A stretch of DNA of 6,573 nucleotides from Gallionellaceae bacterium (GCA_030690855.1 JAUYFR010000142.1:1-6573); one strand, 5' to 3'. Shown: positions 1 to 6,514, numbered from the stretch's first letter. Made by a program: numbers and translations. Notes: a model not told the origin generated them from the letters alone.

Positions 1-1407
1 CAATTCAGCGAGCGGGTCTTGTAGGCGGCGTGCGATGGAAACTGCGCCACGGAGCGAAACATCCATATCAGGGAATTCGCGCGAAGCAAATTCAGAGGCG
101 GAGTAAACCGATGCGCCAGCTTCGGAAACCACAATTTTGCGAAGTTTCAAATCAGGTCTGGCTTTGATGAGGTCTTGCGCTAATTTATCGGTTTCGCGCG
201 AAGCCGTACCGTTGCCGATGGAGATCAGTGCGACTTTATGTTTTTCGGCCAGCTTGGCGAGCGTATGCAACGAGCCATCCCAATCATTTTTGGGTTGATG
301 TGGATAGATCACGGCGGTATCGACCACTTTACCCGTCGCATCGACCACCGCGACTTTCACGCCGGTACGCATACCGGGGTCAAGGCCCATCGTGGCGCGA
401 GGGCCAGCCGGAGCGGCCAGTAATAAATCTTTGAGATTACGCGCAAATACATTGATCGCTTCGGCCTCGGCTCGCTCTCGTAAGCTACTCCGCAATTCAG
501 TTTCCAAATGCAGAAAGCTTTTTACGCGCCAGGTCCAGCGCACCGTATCTGCCAGCCACTTATCGGCAGGACGATCTTGGTTGGCGATATTGAATCGCTT
601 TGCGATAAGACCTTCGCAAGGATTAAAGGGCGCATCCCATTTCGGTTTTTCAACTTCAGAATCCAGTCGTAGGGTAACGCTAAGCATCTCTTCACGATTG
701 CCACGAAATACCGCTAGCGCGCGGTGTGAAGGAATCGTGCTAATCGTTTCAGCATAGTCAAAGTAGTCAGCAAATTTTTCCGCAGCCTCTTGCTTGCCTT
801 CAATCACTTTGCTTTCCAACACGCCGTGGGCCAGCACATAGGTGCGTAGTTCATTTAGCAACTCGGCATTTTCAGCAAAGCGCTCCATCAAAATTTGTCT
901 TGCGCCATCCAGCGCCGCCTTAGTGTCTGCCACGCCGGGGTTGACGCCATTCGCAGTGGTGAAAGCGGGTTTTAAATAATGAGCCGCTTCAACTTCTGGA
1001 TTGAGCCTCGGATTCGCAAGCAGAGCATCGGCCAAAGGCTCAAGCCCTGCTTCGAGTGCAATCTGCGCTTTGGTGCGGCGCTTAGGTTTGTAGGGTAGGT
1101 ACAAGTCCTCTAGTCGTGTTTTATCTTCCGCATAGGTGATCGCCTTGAGTAATTCCGGCGTCATTTTGTTTTGCTCATTGATCGAAGCGATGATCGCCGT
1201 GCGACGCTCTTCAAGTTCACGCAGATAGCGCAAACGCTCTTCCAGCAAGCGCAGTTGGATATCGTCAAGTCCACCGGTCGCCTCTTTACGATAACGCGCG
1301 ATGAAAGGCACAGTAGCACCTTCGTCGAGCAGTGAAACCGCCGCTTCAATTTGTGCAGGCTTGGCGATGAGCTCAAGGGATAAACGGAATTCGATAGAGG
1401 GCAGCAT
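1..1407 (-). CDS. tex: Tex family transcription accessory / RNA-binding protein, N-terminal 469 residues (cut by window edge)
   Basis: The reading frame is open from an ATG at 1407 to the left edge, giving 469 codons; the family is usually about 770 residues, so roughly the N-terminal 60% is visible. Tex is a cytoplasmic nucleic-acid-binding protein linked to transcription. Residues 5-190 match the helical Tex N-terminal region, with the family signatures PFIARYRKEATGGLDD (34-49), LEDLYLPYKPKRRT (99-112) and GVADTKAALDGARQILMERF (158-177). Residues 338-460 form the YqgF/RNase H-like domain: GLDPGMRTGVKVAVVDATG (341-359), IGNGTASRET (397-406), SEAGASVYSASE (428-439), SLRGAVSIARRLQDPLAEL (451-469). 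The helix-hairpin-helix and S1 domains expected next lie outside the window. The ATG is the first possible start after an in-frame TAA five codons upstream; no clear Shine-Dalgarno precedes it. I translated the whole frame and saw no frameshift. It follows lolD after a 101-base spacer containing a hairpin repeat. Confidence 0.96.
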   Translation of the reverse strand, partial: MLPSIEFRLSLELIAKPAQIEAAVSLLDEGATVPFIARYRKEATGGLDDIQLRLLEERLRYLRELEERRTAIIASINEQNKMTPELLKAITYAEDKTRLEDLYLPYKPKRRTKAQIALEAGLEPLADALLANPRLNPEVEAAHYLKPAFTTANGVNPGVADTKAALDGARQILMERFAENAELLNELRTYVLAHGVLESKVIEGKQEAAEKFADYFDYAETISTIPSHRALAVFRGNREEMLSVTLRLDSEVEKPKWDAPFNPCEGLIAKRFNIANQDRPADKWLADTVRWTWRVKSFLHLETELRSSLRERAEAEAINVFARNLKDLLLAAPAGPRATMGLDPGMRTGVKVAVVDATGKVVDTAVIYPHQPKNDWDGSLHTLAKLAEKHKVALISIGNGTASRETDKLAQDLIKARPDLKLRKIVVSEAGASVYSASEFASREFPDMDVSLRGAVSIARRLQDPLAEL

Positions 1408-1436
1408 AGAAATAGAGAGCAGAAGTTAAAGAAATA

Positions 1437-1494
1437 TTAGCCACGGATAAACACTCAAATTTATCTGTGTTAATCCGTGTTCATCTATGGCTAA
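1437..1494. repeat. 58-bp imperfect palindrome made of 10-bp units, in the lolD-tex spacer
   Basis: Arms 1437-1454 and 1477-1494 are inverted copies, 18 bases each with three differences, around a 22-base loop. In the minus-strand transcript two of the three differences become G-U pairs, leaving one mismatch, so the hairpin is stronger in the RNA of the lolD-tex direction. The right half also reads as tandem 10-mers: ATCTGTGTTA (1463-1472), ATCCGTGTTC (1473-1482) and a decayed ATCTATGGCT (1483-1492). From memory, similar ATCYGTGTTN strings occur as dispersed intergenic repeats in many environmental bacteria; this was not checked. In the transcript the U-rich run comes before the hairpin, not after it, so it does not look like a normal intrinsic terminator for lolD. 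It may affect mRNA stability or lolD-tex read-through. Confidence 0.8.
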
Positions 1495-1508
1495 AAAAAT
1501 TTGAAAAA

Positions 1509-2225
1509 TTAAAGCGGCTGCAACATCCCATCAATTAATTTAAGTTGTCGCTGCATTTTGGCGGCAAGATCGAGATCATGGGTGACCACAATAAAACTCG
1601 TTTGCAGACGTTCGTTGAGTGATTGCATCAGTTCAAATAGCGCGGTAGCACTAGCACGATCAAGATTTCCGGTGGGTTCATCGGCCAGCACACAAGCGGG
1701 TTCGGTAACGAGGGCGCGAGCGACTGCAACGCGCTGACGCTCGCCTCCGGAAAGCTCAGCCGGTAAATGTTGAATGCGATGCGCCAAGCCAACCTGTTCC
1801 AACATATTTGCCGCAATGGGTTCGGCCTCTTTGCTTGTCATGCCGCGAATCAACAACGGCATGGCGACATTTTCTAGTGCGGTGAATTCCATTAGCAAGT
1901 GATGGAACTGATAGACAAAACCTAAAGATTTATTGCGCATGTCGCCGCGTTGCGTTTCGTTCATGGCAAAAACATCTTGCCCTAAAATTTTCACGCTACC
2001 GCTGGTGGCTTGCTCGAGCCCGCCAAGGAGATGAAGCAGGGTGCTCTTACCCGAACCGGAGCTACCAATAATAGCGATGCGTTCACCGCGAGCAACATCC
2101 AAACTCACGCCGTTTAATACGGGTACATTGAGCGCTCCCTGTGAAAAGGTTTTGCGCAACTCACGGCAGGAAATCACTGGCCCAAAATCCTCAGTCCTAA
2201 ATCCTAAATCCTGATGTTCATTCAT
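1509..2225 (-). CDS. lolD: Lipoprotein-releasing ABC transporter, ATP-binding subunit LolD
   Basis: This cytoplasmic ATPase powers the Lol complex, which lifts outer-membrane lipoproteins out of the inner membrane and hands them to the chaperone LolA. All ABC motifs are intact in the 238 residues: Walker A GSSGSGKST (54-62), Q-loop Q106, signature LSGGERQR (158-165), Walker B VLADEP with catalytic E183, the D-loop region TGNLD (185-189), and H-loop H216 in VVTHD. LSGGERQRVAVARAL and the neighbouring LolC/E-type permease separate it from other MacB/LolD-like ATPases. The ATG at 2225 overlaps the permease stop by 8 bases and has an AGAGG sequence 9 bases upstream, suggesting translational coupling. 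Residues 5-14 are encoded by a 7-bp tandem repeat, giving an N-terminus about a dozen residues longer than E. coli LolD by my alignment from memory. An in-frame GTG at 2177 is an alternative start giving a more typical N-terminus. Confidence 0.96.
   Translation of the reverse strand: MNEHQDLGFRTEDFGPVISCRELRKTFSQGALNVPVLNGVSLDVARGERIAIIGSSGSGKSTLLHLLGGLEQATSGSVKILGQDVFAMNETQRGDMRNKSLGFVYQFHHLLMEFTALENVAMPLLIRGMTSKEAEPIAANMLEQVGLAHRIQHLPAELSGGERQRVAVARALVTEPACVLADEPTGNLDRASATALFELMQSLNERLQTSFIVVTHDLDLAAKMQRQLKLIDGMLQPL
2184..2211 (-). repeat. Four 7-bp tandem units inside the 5' end of lolD
   Basis: Read on the minus strand, the units are GGATTTA, GGATTTA, GGACTGA and GGATTTT: two perfect copies followed by two diverged ones. 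They cover lolD codons 5-14 (DLGFRTEDFG is codons 6-15). The protein remains open across them. The third unit contains GAGGA, an SD-like sequence placed about 11 bases before an in-frame GTG at 2177, so the repeat could also affect which start is used. Confidence 0.75.
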
Positions 2226-3462
2226 AGCGTAATGCCTCTGCGGGTTGCGTTTTAGCAGCGCGCCAGCTTGGATAAAGCGTAGCCAGCAAACTCACGAGGA
2301 AAGAGAAGCTTGCAGTGATAATTACATCGCTTCGCTGCAAATCTGACGGCAGTTCAGAAATAAAATAAACGTCTTTGGATAAAAACTGTACGCCAAATAA
2401 GTGTTCAATAAAGGGTACGATGGTGCCTATATTTAAAGCAATGATAATGCCGCCAACGACGCCAATCACCGCACCCACTAGGCCAATGAGCACGCCTTGC
2501 ACCATAAATATTTTCATGATGCTTGCAGGTGAAGCGCCCAGCGTGCGCAAGATGGCGATGTCAGCTTGCTTATCGGTAACGGCCATGACTAAAGTCGAAA
2601 CAATATTAAAAGCGGCCACGGCGACGATGAGTGAAAGAATAATGAACATCATTTTCTTTTCCATCTGCACGGCACTAAAGTAGTTGGCGTTCTGCTGAGT
2701 CCAGTCGGTCGCGTAGGCATAGGGAGGAAGTTTTCCCTCAAGCATGAGGCCCACCTGTGGTGCGTGATCTAGATCATGGAGTCGTGCGCTAATGCCAGTG
2801 ACGGCATCTCCCATGCGGTACAATTTTTGCGCATCGTTGAGGTGAATCAATGCCAGCGCATTGTCGTAAGGGGACATCCCGACCTCAAAAATGCCGACCA
2901 CTTTGAATTGTTTTAGACGCGGCACCATGCCAGCGGGGGTAATTTGACCCTGCGGGGTGATGAGCAAAATGCTGTCATTTAATCGAGCACCCAAGGTGCG
3001 AGCAAGATCGCTACCCAATACCACACCGAACTCTCCAGCGTGCAGATCAGTGAGCTTTCCTGCTTTCATTTTGTCGCCGAGTCCGGTGAGCTTGTTTTCA
3101 CCCTCCGGCAAAATACCACGCACCATTACGCCTTCGACACTTTCATTTTGTGACAACATGCCCTGGCCATTGACGTAAGGTGACGCGCCTTGCACCTCCT
3201 TAGTGGCGCTGACAATATCCATCAATGGCTGCCAATCGATTAATTCACCGCTCCGTGCAGTGACTTGAATATGCGGGGTGATACCCAAAATGCGCGCACG
3301 GATTTCTTTTTGAAAACCATTCATCACCGATAAAACAATAATCAATGCGGCCACGCCGAGGGCGATACCCAGCATAGAAATCATCGAAATGAAGGAGATA
3401 AAGTGATTGCGACGTTTGGCGCGGGTGTAACGCAGACCGATGAGCAGTTCGTAGGAGCGCAA
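2218..3462 (-). CDS. Lipoprotein-releasing ABC transporter permease, LolC/LolE family
   Basis: This is the inner-membrane permease that works with LolD to release outer-membrane lipoproteins. Its 414 residues show the family layout: a short cytoplasmic start with LLIGLRYTRAKRRN (6-19), a first membrane helix (about 22-47), a large periplasmic domain (about 48-268), then helices at about 270-295, 317-345 and 378-398, and a C-terminal YPSWRAAKTQPAEALRYE. The loop DKQADIAILRTLGASPASI (297-315) is the typical coupling region facing the ATPase. LolC-only or LolE-only status cannot be decided by eye. Only one permease gene sits beside lolD, so it may act as a homodimer (LolF-like); a second copy elsewhere cannot be excluded. 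The start is TTG at 3460-3462. It matches the family's N-terminus, an in-frame stop lies about ten codons upstream with no ATG or GTG between, and no Shine-Dalgarno is visible. Confidence 0.95.
   Translation of the reverse strand: MRSYELLIGLRYTRAKRRNHFISFISMISMLGIALGVAALIIVLSVMNGFQKEIRARILGITPHIQVTARSGELIDWQPLMDIVSATKEVQGASPYVNGQGMLSQNESVEGVMVRGILPEGENKLTGLGDKMKAGKLTDLHAGEFGVVLGSDLARTLGARLNDSILLITPQGQITPAGMVPRLKQFKVVGIFEVGMSPYDNALALIHLNDAQKLYRMGDAVTGISARLHDLDHAPQVGLMLEGKLPPYAYATDWTQQNANYFSAVQMEKKMMFIILSLIVAVAAFNIVSTLVMAVTDKQADIAILRTLGASPASIMKIFMVQGVLIGLVGAVIGVVGGIIIALNIGTIVPFIEHLFGVQFLSKDVYFISELPSDLQRSDVIITASFSFLVSLLATLYPSWRAAKTQPAEALRYE
2235..2239 (-). promoter_or_regulatory. Probable ribosome binding site for lolD
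   Basis: AGAGG on the minus strand lies inside the end of the permease gene, 9 bases before the lolD ATG at 2225. It is the best-placed SD-like sequence in this cluster and favours the overlapping ATG over the internal GTG at 2177. Confidence 0.45.
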
Positions 3463-3483
3463 GATTAAAAAGTCGATTAAAAA
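3463..3483. repeat. 9-bp direct repeat before the LolC/E-family gene
   Basis: GATTAAAAA occurs at 3463-3471 and 3475-3483, separated by GTC, on the plus strand. It fills most of the 31-base A+T-rich spacer between hpnE and the TTG start of the permease gene, exactly where a ribosome binding site would be expected. No purine-rich SD sequence is present in the transcript here. It could be a chance product of A+T-rich spacer sequence. Confidence 0.5.
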
Positions 3484-3493
3484 TTAATGGGCG

Positions 3494-4879
3494 CTAGTTT
3501 GCCACAAGTGAGGGGGATGTAGTGATGGCATTTGCAGCACGCAGGCCACTCATTACTGCGCCCTCCAAGGTCGCTGGATAATCCCCCGCAGTGTAATCTC
3601 CGGCAAGCAAAATCGTGTCGATAGACGTTGCGTGAGCAGGGCGGTTTAAATTCACTTCGCAGGAAAAAGTTGCGCGCTTTTCAGCGATGACTTGTTGCCA
3701 CAATGGCAATTCGGTAATGCCTAATTGTTCGCATAGCTCTGCAACCACTTTTTGCGATAATTGCACGTGATCTAATTCTTGATGTAAACCCTCAGCACTA
3801 ATGACTACAGCAATCAGTCCATGCTGATTGGCGATCTGTCCTTTATCAAATAACCACTGCGAAAAACAGCGATCGAAGCCAAGCATAGGGTGGGGTAATT
3901 TCACATGAGGCGGATATTGCAGATACACGGTGTAAATTGGCTGATAGGTAAGGGCGTCGATTTGTTGCGTCGTTAGTGAAAGTTCGCTGATCGGCTGAAA
4001 CAACCTTGCCGCATTGGCAGACGAAGTTGCGCAAATGATATGACTGAACTGTTGAGCGCCCTCGGCAGTAATAAGCTCAATGCCATCGTTATTTGGAACG
4101 ATGGCTTCAACTCCGCAAGCAGTGCGCACCGTGCCGCCACAACTTTTTAAATATTCCGCTGCACGATCAGGAAATAGTGCAGAAAAATCAAGTCGAGGTA
4201 AGAGCATTTCGCTATCGGAAAAGCTGCCGTTTAGGCTATCGCGCAATACATTCAAGAGTACTTGTGCTGAGGCTTTTTCGACCGGCGTGTTCAGTGCGGA
4301 AATACAAATCGGATTCCATAATAACTCAATTAAATCAATATGTTGCATATTAATCTTTAATAGCGCGAGGGCGCTCATGTCGAGCGGTAATTGGAAGTGA
4401 ATTTTCCTCATGGCCAGCATGAATTTTGCTGCTTGAAGCCTTTGGCTAAAGGATAATCCTTGGGCCGTGAGTAGTGCGACCAGCAAATGAAACGGCGCGG
4501 GGAGCTGTGGCGCCTTGAGTTCAAAGCGATTGTGAAGAGTGAGTTGTAGCGGGAGTCGTAAAAAATCCTGCTCGATATTGCCGCCGACTTGCTCGATGAG
4601 CTTGAGTGTATTTCGATAGCAGCCGAGCAAGATATGTTGGCCATTATCGAGTTGGGTATTGTTGTACTGTAAACCGCGCGCACGTCCGCCGAGTTGCTTG
4701 GCACTTTCGAAAACAGTAACAGGAATGCCTTGTTCGGCGAGCGTTACTGCGGCAGCCATGCCAGCGTAACCACCGCCGATTACTCCAACTCTTAACCCCT
4801 CCCAACCTCCCCTTTTCAGGGGAGGAGTTGGCTCCCTCCCTGATAAGGGAGGACTGAGGTGGGTTAGTTTTGCCACCAT
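3494..4879 (-). CDS. hpnE: Hydroxysqualene dehydroxylase (squalene-associated FAD-dependent desaturase) HpnE
   Basis: HpnE is an FAD-dependent amine-oxidase/phytoene-desaturase-like enzyme that reduces hydroxysqualene to squalene in the last step of the HpnCDE route. The FAD-binding motif VGVIGGGYAGMAAA (31-44) is followed by the acidic ribose-binding residue in VTVFESA (54-60), GGRARG (64-69) and DNGQHILLGCY (78-88). The C-terminal flavin motif is LLAGDYTAGDYPATLEGAV (about 424-442). Length is 461 residues, some 28 longer at the N-terminus than expected, because codons 5-29 come from a palindromic repeat. The ATG at 4879 overlaps the hpnD stop by 16 bases; a GTG at 4876 is an alternative. 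No in-frame ATG, GTG or TTG lies between these and M41, which is inside the FAD fold, so the extension is probably translated. Leu29 sits where relatives would have their first Met. It is the third gene of the hpn unit. Confidence 0.95.
   Translation of the reverse strand: MVAKLTHLSPPLSGREPTPPLKRGGWEGLRVGVIGGGYAGMAAAVTLAEQGIPVTVFESAKQLGGRARGLQYNNTQLDNGQHILLGCYRNTLKLIEQVGGNIEQDFLRLPLQLTLHNRFELKAPQLPAPFHLLVALLTAQGLSFSQRLQAAKFMLAMRKIHFQLPLDMSALALLKINMQHIDLIELLWNPICISALNTPVEKASAQVLLNVLRDSLNGSFSDSEMLLPRLDFSALFPDRAAEYLKSCGGTVRTACGVEAIVPNNDGIELITAEGAQQFSHIICATSSANAARLFQPISELSLTTQQIDALTYQPIYTVYLQYPPHVKLPHPMLGFDRCFSQWLFDKGQIANQHGLIAVVISAEGLHQELDHVQLSQKVVAELCEQLGITELPLWQQVIAEKRATFSCEVNLNRPAHATSIDTILLAGDYTAGDYPATLEGAVMSGLRAANAITTSPSLVAN
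4793..4866. repeat. 74-bp two-hairpin palindromic repeat spanning the hpnD stop and the hpnE 5' end
   Basis: Outer arms TAACCC (4793-4798) and GGGTTA (4861-4866) enclose two hairpins. One has a perfect 7-bp stem CCTCCCC/GGGGAGG (4806-4812 and 4819-4825), the other a perfect 6-bp stem CCTCCC/GGGAGG (4835-4840 and 4847-4852); both have 6-base loops. The architecture is that of a REP or small MITE-like element, and its translation contains PPLKRGGWEGL, a peptide I recall as typical of this sort of repeat when read as protein; that is memory, not a search. On the minus strand its first three bases are the TAA that ends hpnD, and its remainder is open in the hpnE frame. No transposase is nearby, and I saw no second copy in the window. 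Confidence 0.8.
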
Positions 4880-5697
4880 GCCTTGAGTGCGAGCCAGAGT
4901 TTATAGCTTGAGGTCAGCGATACCCGTTCTTTTAAAACATGGCAGCCAGTGGCGATCACTTCATTTAGCGTAGCCTGGTAAATCTCCGCCATGATAATTC
5001 CGGTACGTTGTGCTTTACGATCAACCGCTGGCAGGTGTTCGAGTGCTTGGTGGTAAAAGCGTTGTGCTCGCTCAATTTGAAACGCCATGAGTTTCTGAAA
5101 ATTTTCGGTTTCGCGGGAGTTGATGATGTCGTCCTCGCTTACGCCAAATTGCCGCAACTCATCCAGCGGCAGATAGATGCGGTTACGCCGCGCATCTTCG
5201 CCCACGTCGCGAATGATATTGGTAAGCTGAAAAGCAATACCGAGGTCGTGTGCGTACTTCAAAGTTTGACGATCGGTATAGCCAAAAATTTCAACGGTAA
5301 GCAGTCCCACCACTGAGGCAACGCGATAGCAATACAGTTGCAGAGATTTGAAATCAGCATAGCGCGGTTGGTCAAGATCCATCTCCATACCGTCTATAAT
5401 CTCCAGCAGATGTTCCTGTGACATATTGTATTGCTTGACGACAGGCACTAAAGCTTGCGAAACAGGGTGCTGCGGCTTGCCGCCATAAACAGCGGCAACT
5501 TCAGCACGCCACCAATTGAGTGTAGTGCGTGCCACATTGGCATCCGAGCATTCATCGACCACATCATCCACTTCGCGGCAAAACGCATACAGCGCGGTAA
5601 TGGCGCGGCGTTTTTCTTTAGATAGGAAACGGAAGCTGTTGTAAAAGCTTGATCCGCTCTTTTTAGCTTTGTCTTCGCAATATTGGTTTGGAGTCAT
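4864..5697 (-). CDS. hpnD: Presqualene diphosphate synthase HpnD
   Basis: HpnD condenses two farnesyl diphosphates into presqualene diphosphate, the first step of the HpnCDE squalene route. The 277-residue protein is a head-to-head prenyl synthase of the squalene/phytoene synthase fold. It opens with MTPNQYCEDKAKKSGSSFY, then the first aspartate-rich motif in CREVDDVVDE (40-49: D44, D45, D48), YCYRVASVVG (122-131), and the second motif in NIIRDVGED (160-168: D164, D168) followed by RNRIYLP. I chose the ATG at 5697 because the family starts at MTP and this codon lies one base after the hpnC stop. A longer frame back to 5790 exists but would put 31 unrelated residues inside the 3' end of hpnC. 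The stop codon TAA coincides with the edge of a palindromic repeat. HpnD is told from HpnC by its DDVVDE and RDVGEDA motifs and its gene position. Confidence 0.95.
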   Translation of the reverse strand: MTPNQYCEDKAKKSGSSFYNSFRFLSKEKRRAITALYAFCREVDDVVDECSDANVARTTLNWWRAEVAAVYGGKPQHPVSQALVPVVKQYNMSQEHLLEIIDGMEMDLDQPRYADFKSLQLYCYRVASVVGLLTVEIFGYTDRQTLKYAHDLGIAFQLTNIIRDVGEDARRNRIYLPLDELRQFGVSEDDIINSRETENFQKLMAFQIERAQRFYHQALEHLPAVDRKAQRTGIIMAEIYQATLNEVIATGCHVLKERVSLTSSYKLWLALKAWWQN

Positions 5698-5698
5698 C

Positions 5699-6514
5699 TT
5701 AGAAATTAAACGGTGCGCTTTTGAGCAGCATGATAACCCAGTCGAACGGACGTAATACTGGGCGGCGATTAAACATGTCGTAATGAACATTATCGAGCTT
5801 GCTTAGGATGCGCAAGCCGCCGGCAATAATCAGTCTCATTTCTAAGCCAATGCGTCCCGTGAGAATCGTGCCGAGCGGTTTGCCGCTGTTCATCATGTCG
5901 CGCGCGCGCGCCACCTGAAATTGCATCAACGCTTGCCAAGCCTCATCGGTGAGTCCTTGAGCTAGGTGTTTTTCCGTGACACCAAAGCGCGCCATTTCGT
6001 CCTGTGGCAAATAGATTCGCTTGATGGCGTAATCTTTTTTTACATCTTGCCAAAAGTTGATGAGCTGCAAACTGGTGCAGATGGCATCGGAGTAGATCAA
6101 ATTTTGCGGGGTTGCTTCGCCGTAGAGATGCAGCAATAAACGCCCGATGGGGTTGGCCGAGCGCTGGCAATAATTTAGCAACTCATTAAATGACGAATAC
6201 TCTTTTAAAACAATATCTTGCGAAAAAGCGTCAAGTAGGTCATGGAAGAGGTTGAGCGGCAATTGGTGTTGCTTGATCACACTTGCAAGATCATTAAACA
6301 ATGGCGTGAGTGGCTTTTCGTTGGTGGCAATGCGATTTAATTCGGCGCGAAATTCATCCAGCTTGGCGAGTCGTTCGCTATCCGGCATTTCTCCTTCATC
6401 GGCGAAATCGTCTGCTTGGCGTGCAAAGTTGTAAACGATTTCAACTGAGCGCCTTAGATGCTTCGGCAAGAGGATTGATGCGACGGGGAAATTTTCGTAG
6501 TGATCGACAGCCAT
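5699..6514 (-). CDS. hpnC: Hydroxysqualene synthase HpnC
   Basis: HpnC converts presqualene diphosphate from HpnD into hydroxysqualene. At 271 residues it has the squalene/phytoene synthase fold. It starts with VDHYENFPVASILLP (3-17), typical of HpnC, followed by the first aspartate motif in FARQADDFADE (30-40: D35, D36, D39), YCQRSANPIGRLLLHLYG (115-132) and the second motif in NFWQDVKKDY (153-162: D157, D161) with RIYLP (166-170). The substitution of NFWQDVKKD for the NIIRDVGED seen in its neighbour separates HpnC from HpnD. The ATG at 6514 is 4 bases after the stop of the preceding gene, and its stop is one base before hpnD, so the genes are probably co-transcribed and perhaps coupled. No strong ribosome binding site is visible. 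A stretch of alternating CG at 5899-5910 is explained by coding for VARAR. Confidence 0.95.
   Translation of the reverse strand: MAVDHYENFPVASILLPKHLRRSVEIVYNFARQADDFADEGEMPDSERLAKLDEFRAELNRIATNEKPLTPLFNDLASVIKQHQLPLNLFHDLLDAFSQDIVLKEYSSFNELLNYCQRSANPIGRLLLHLYGEATPQNLIYSDAICTSLQLINFWQDVKKDYAIKRIYLPQDEMARFGVTEKHLAQGLTDEAWQALMQFQVARARDMMNSGKPLGTILTGRIGLEMRLIIAGGLRILSKLDNVHYDMFNRRPVLRPFDWVIMLLKSAPFNF

Noticed and set aside
76..204. The 12-mer TTCGCGCGAAGC occurring twice (76-87 and 193-204), each containing a 10-bp palindrome
   Set aside because: Both copies encode the tetrapeptide ASRE within conserved Tex motifs, so coding explains them.
392..757. 121-codon plus-strand frame
   Set aside because: It lies antisense inside tex, whose conserved protein explains this region; the translation has no recognisable family features.
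1437..1500. Intrinsic terminator after lolD
   Set aside because: The stem is long but its loop is 22 bases and the U-rich run lies before the hairpin in the lolD transcript, with no U-run after it.
2375..2683. 102-codon plus-strand frame
   Set aside because: It is antisense to the C-terminal membrane region of the LolC/E-family gene and is a compositional shadow of it.
4080..4400. 106-codon plus-strand frame, with a second overlapping one at 4093-4353
   Set aside because: Both lie antisense within intact hpnE and have no supporting start signal or family match.
4793..4866. Intrinsic terminator between hpnD and hpnE
   Set aside because: The G+C-rich hairpins are followed by coding sequence rather than a U-run, and hpnE must be transcribed through them.
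5698..5790. Longer hpnD start giving 31 extra N-terminal residues
   Set aside because: It would overlap hpnC by about 90 bases, the added residues do not resemble the family, and the ATG at 5697 gives the expected MTP start.
5899..5910. Alternating CG run with possible Z-DNA character
   Set aside because: It encodes Ala-Arg-Ala-Arg in HpnC with ordinary codons; short and not otherwise remarkable.
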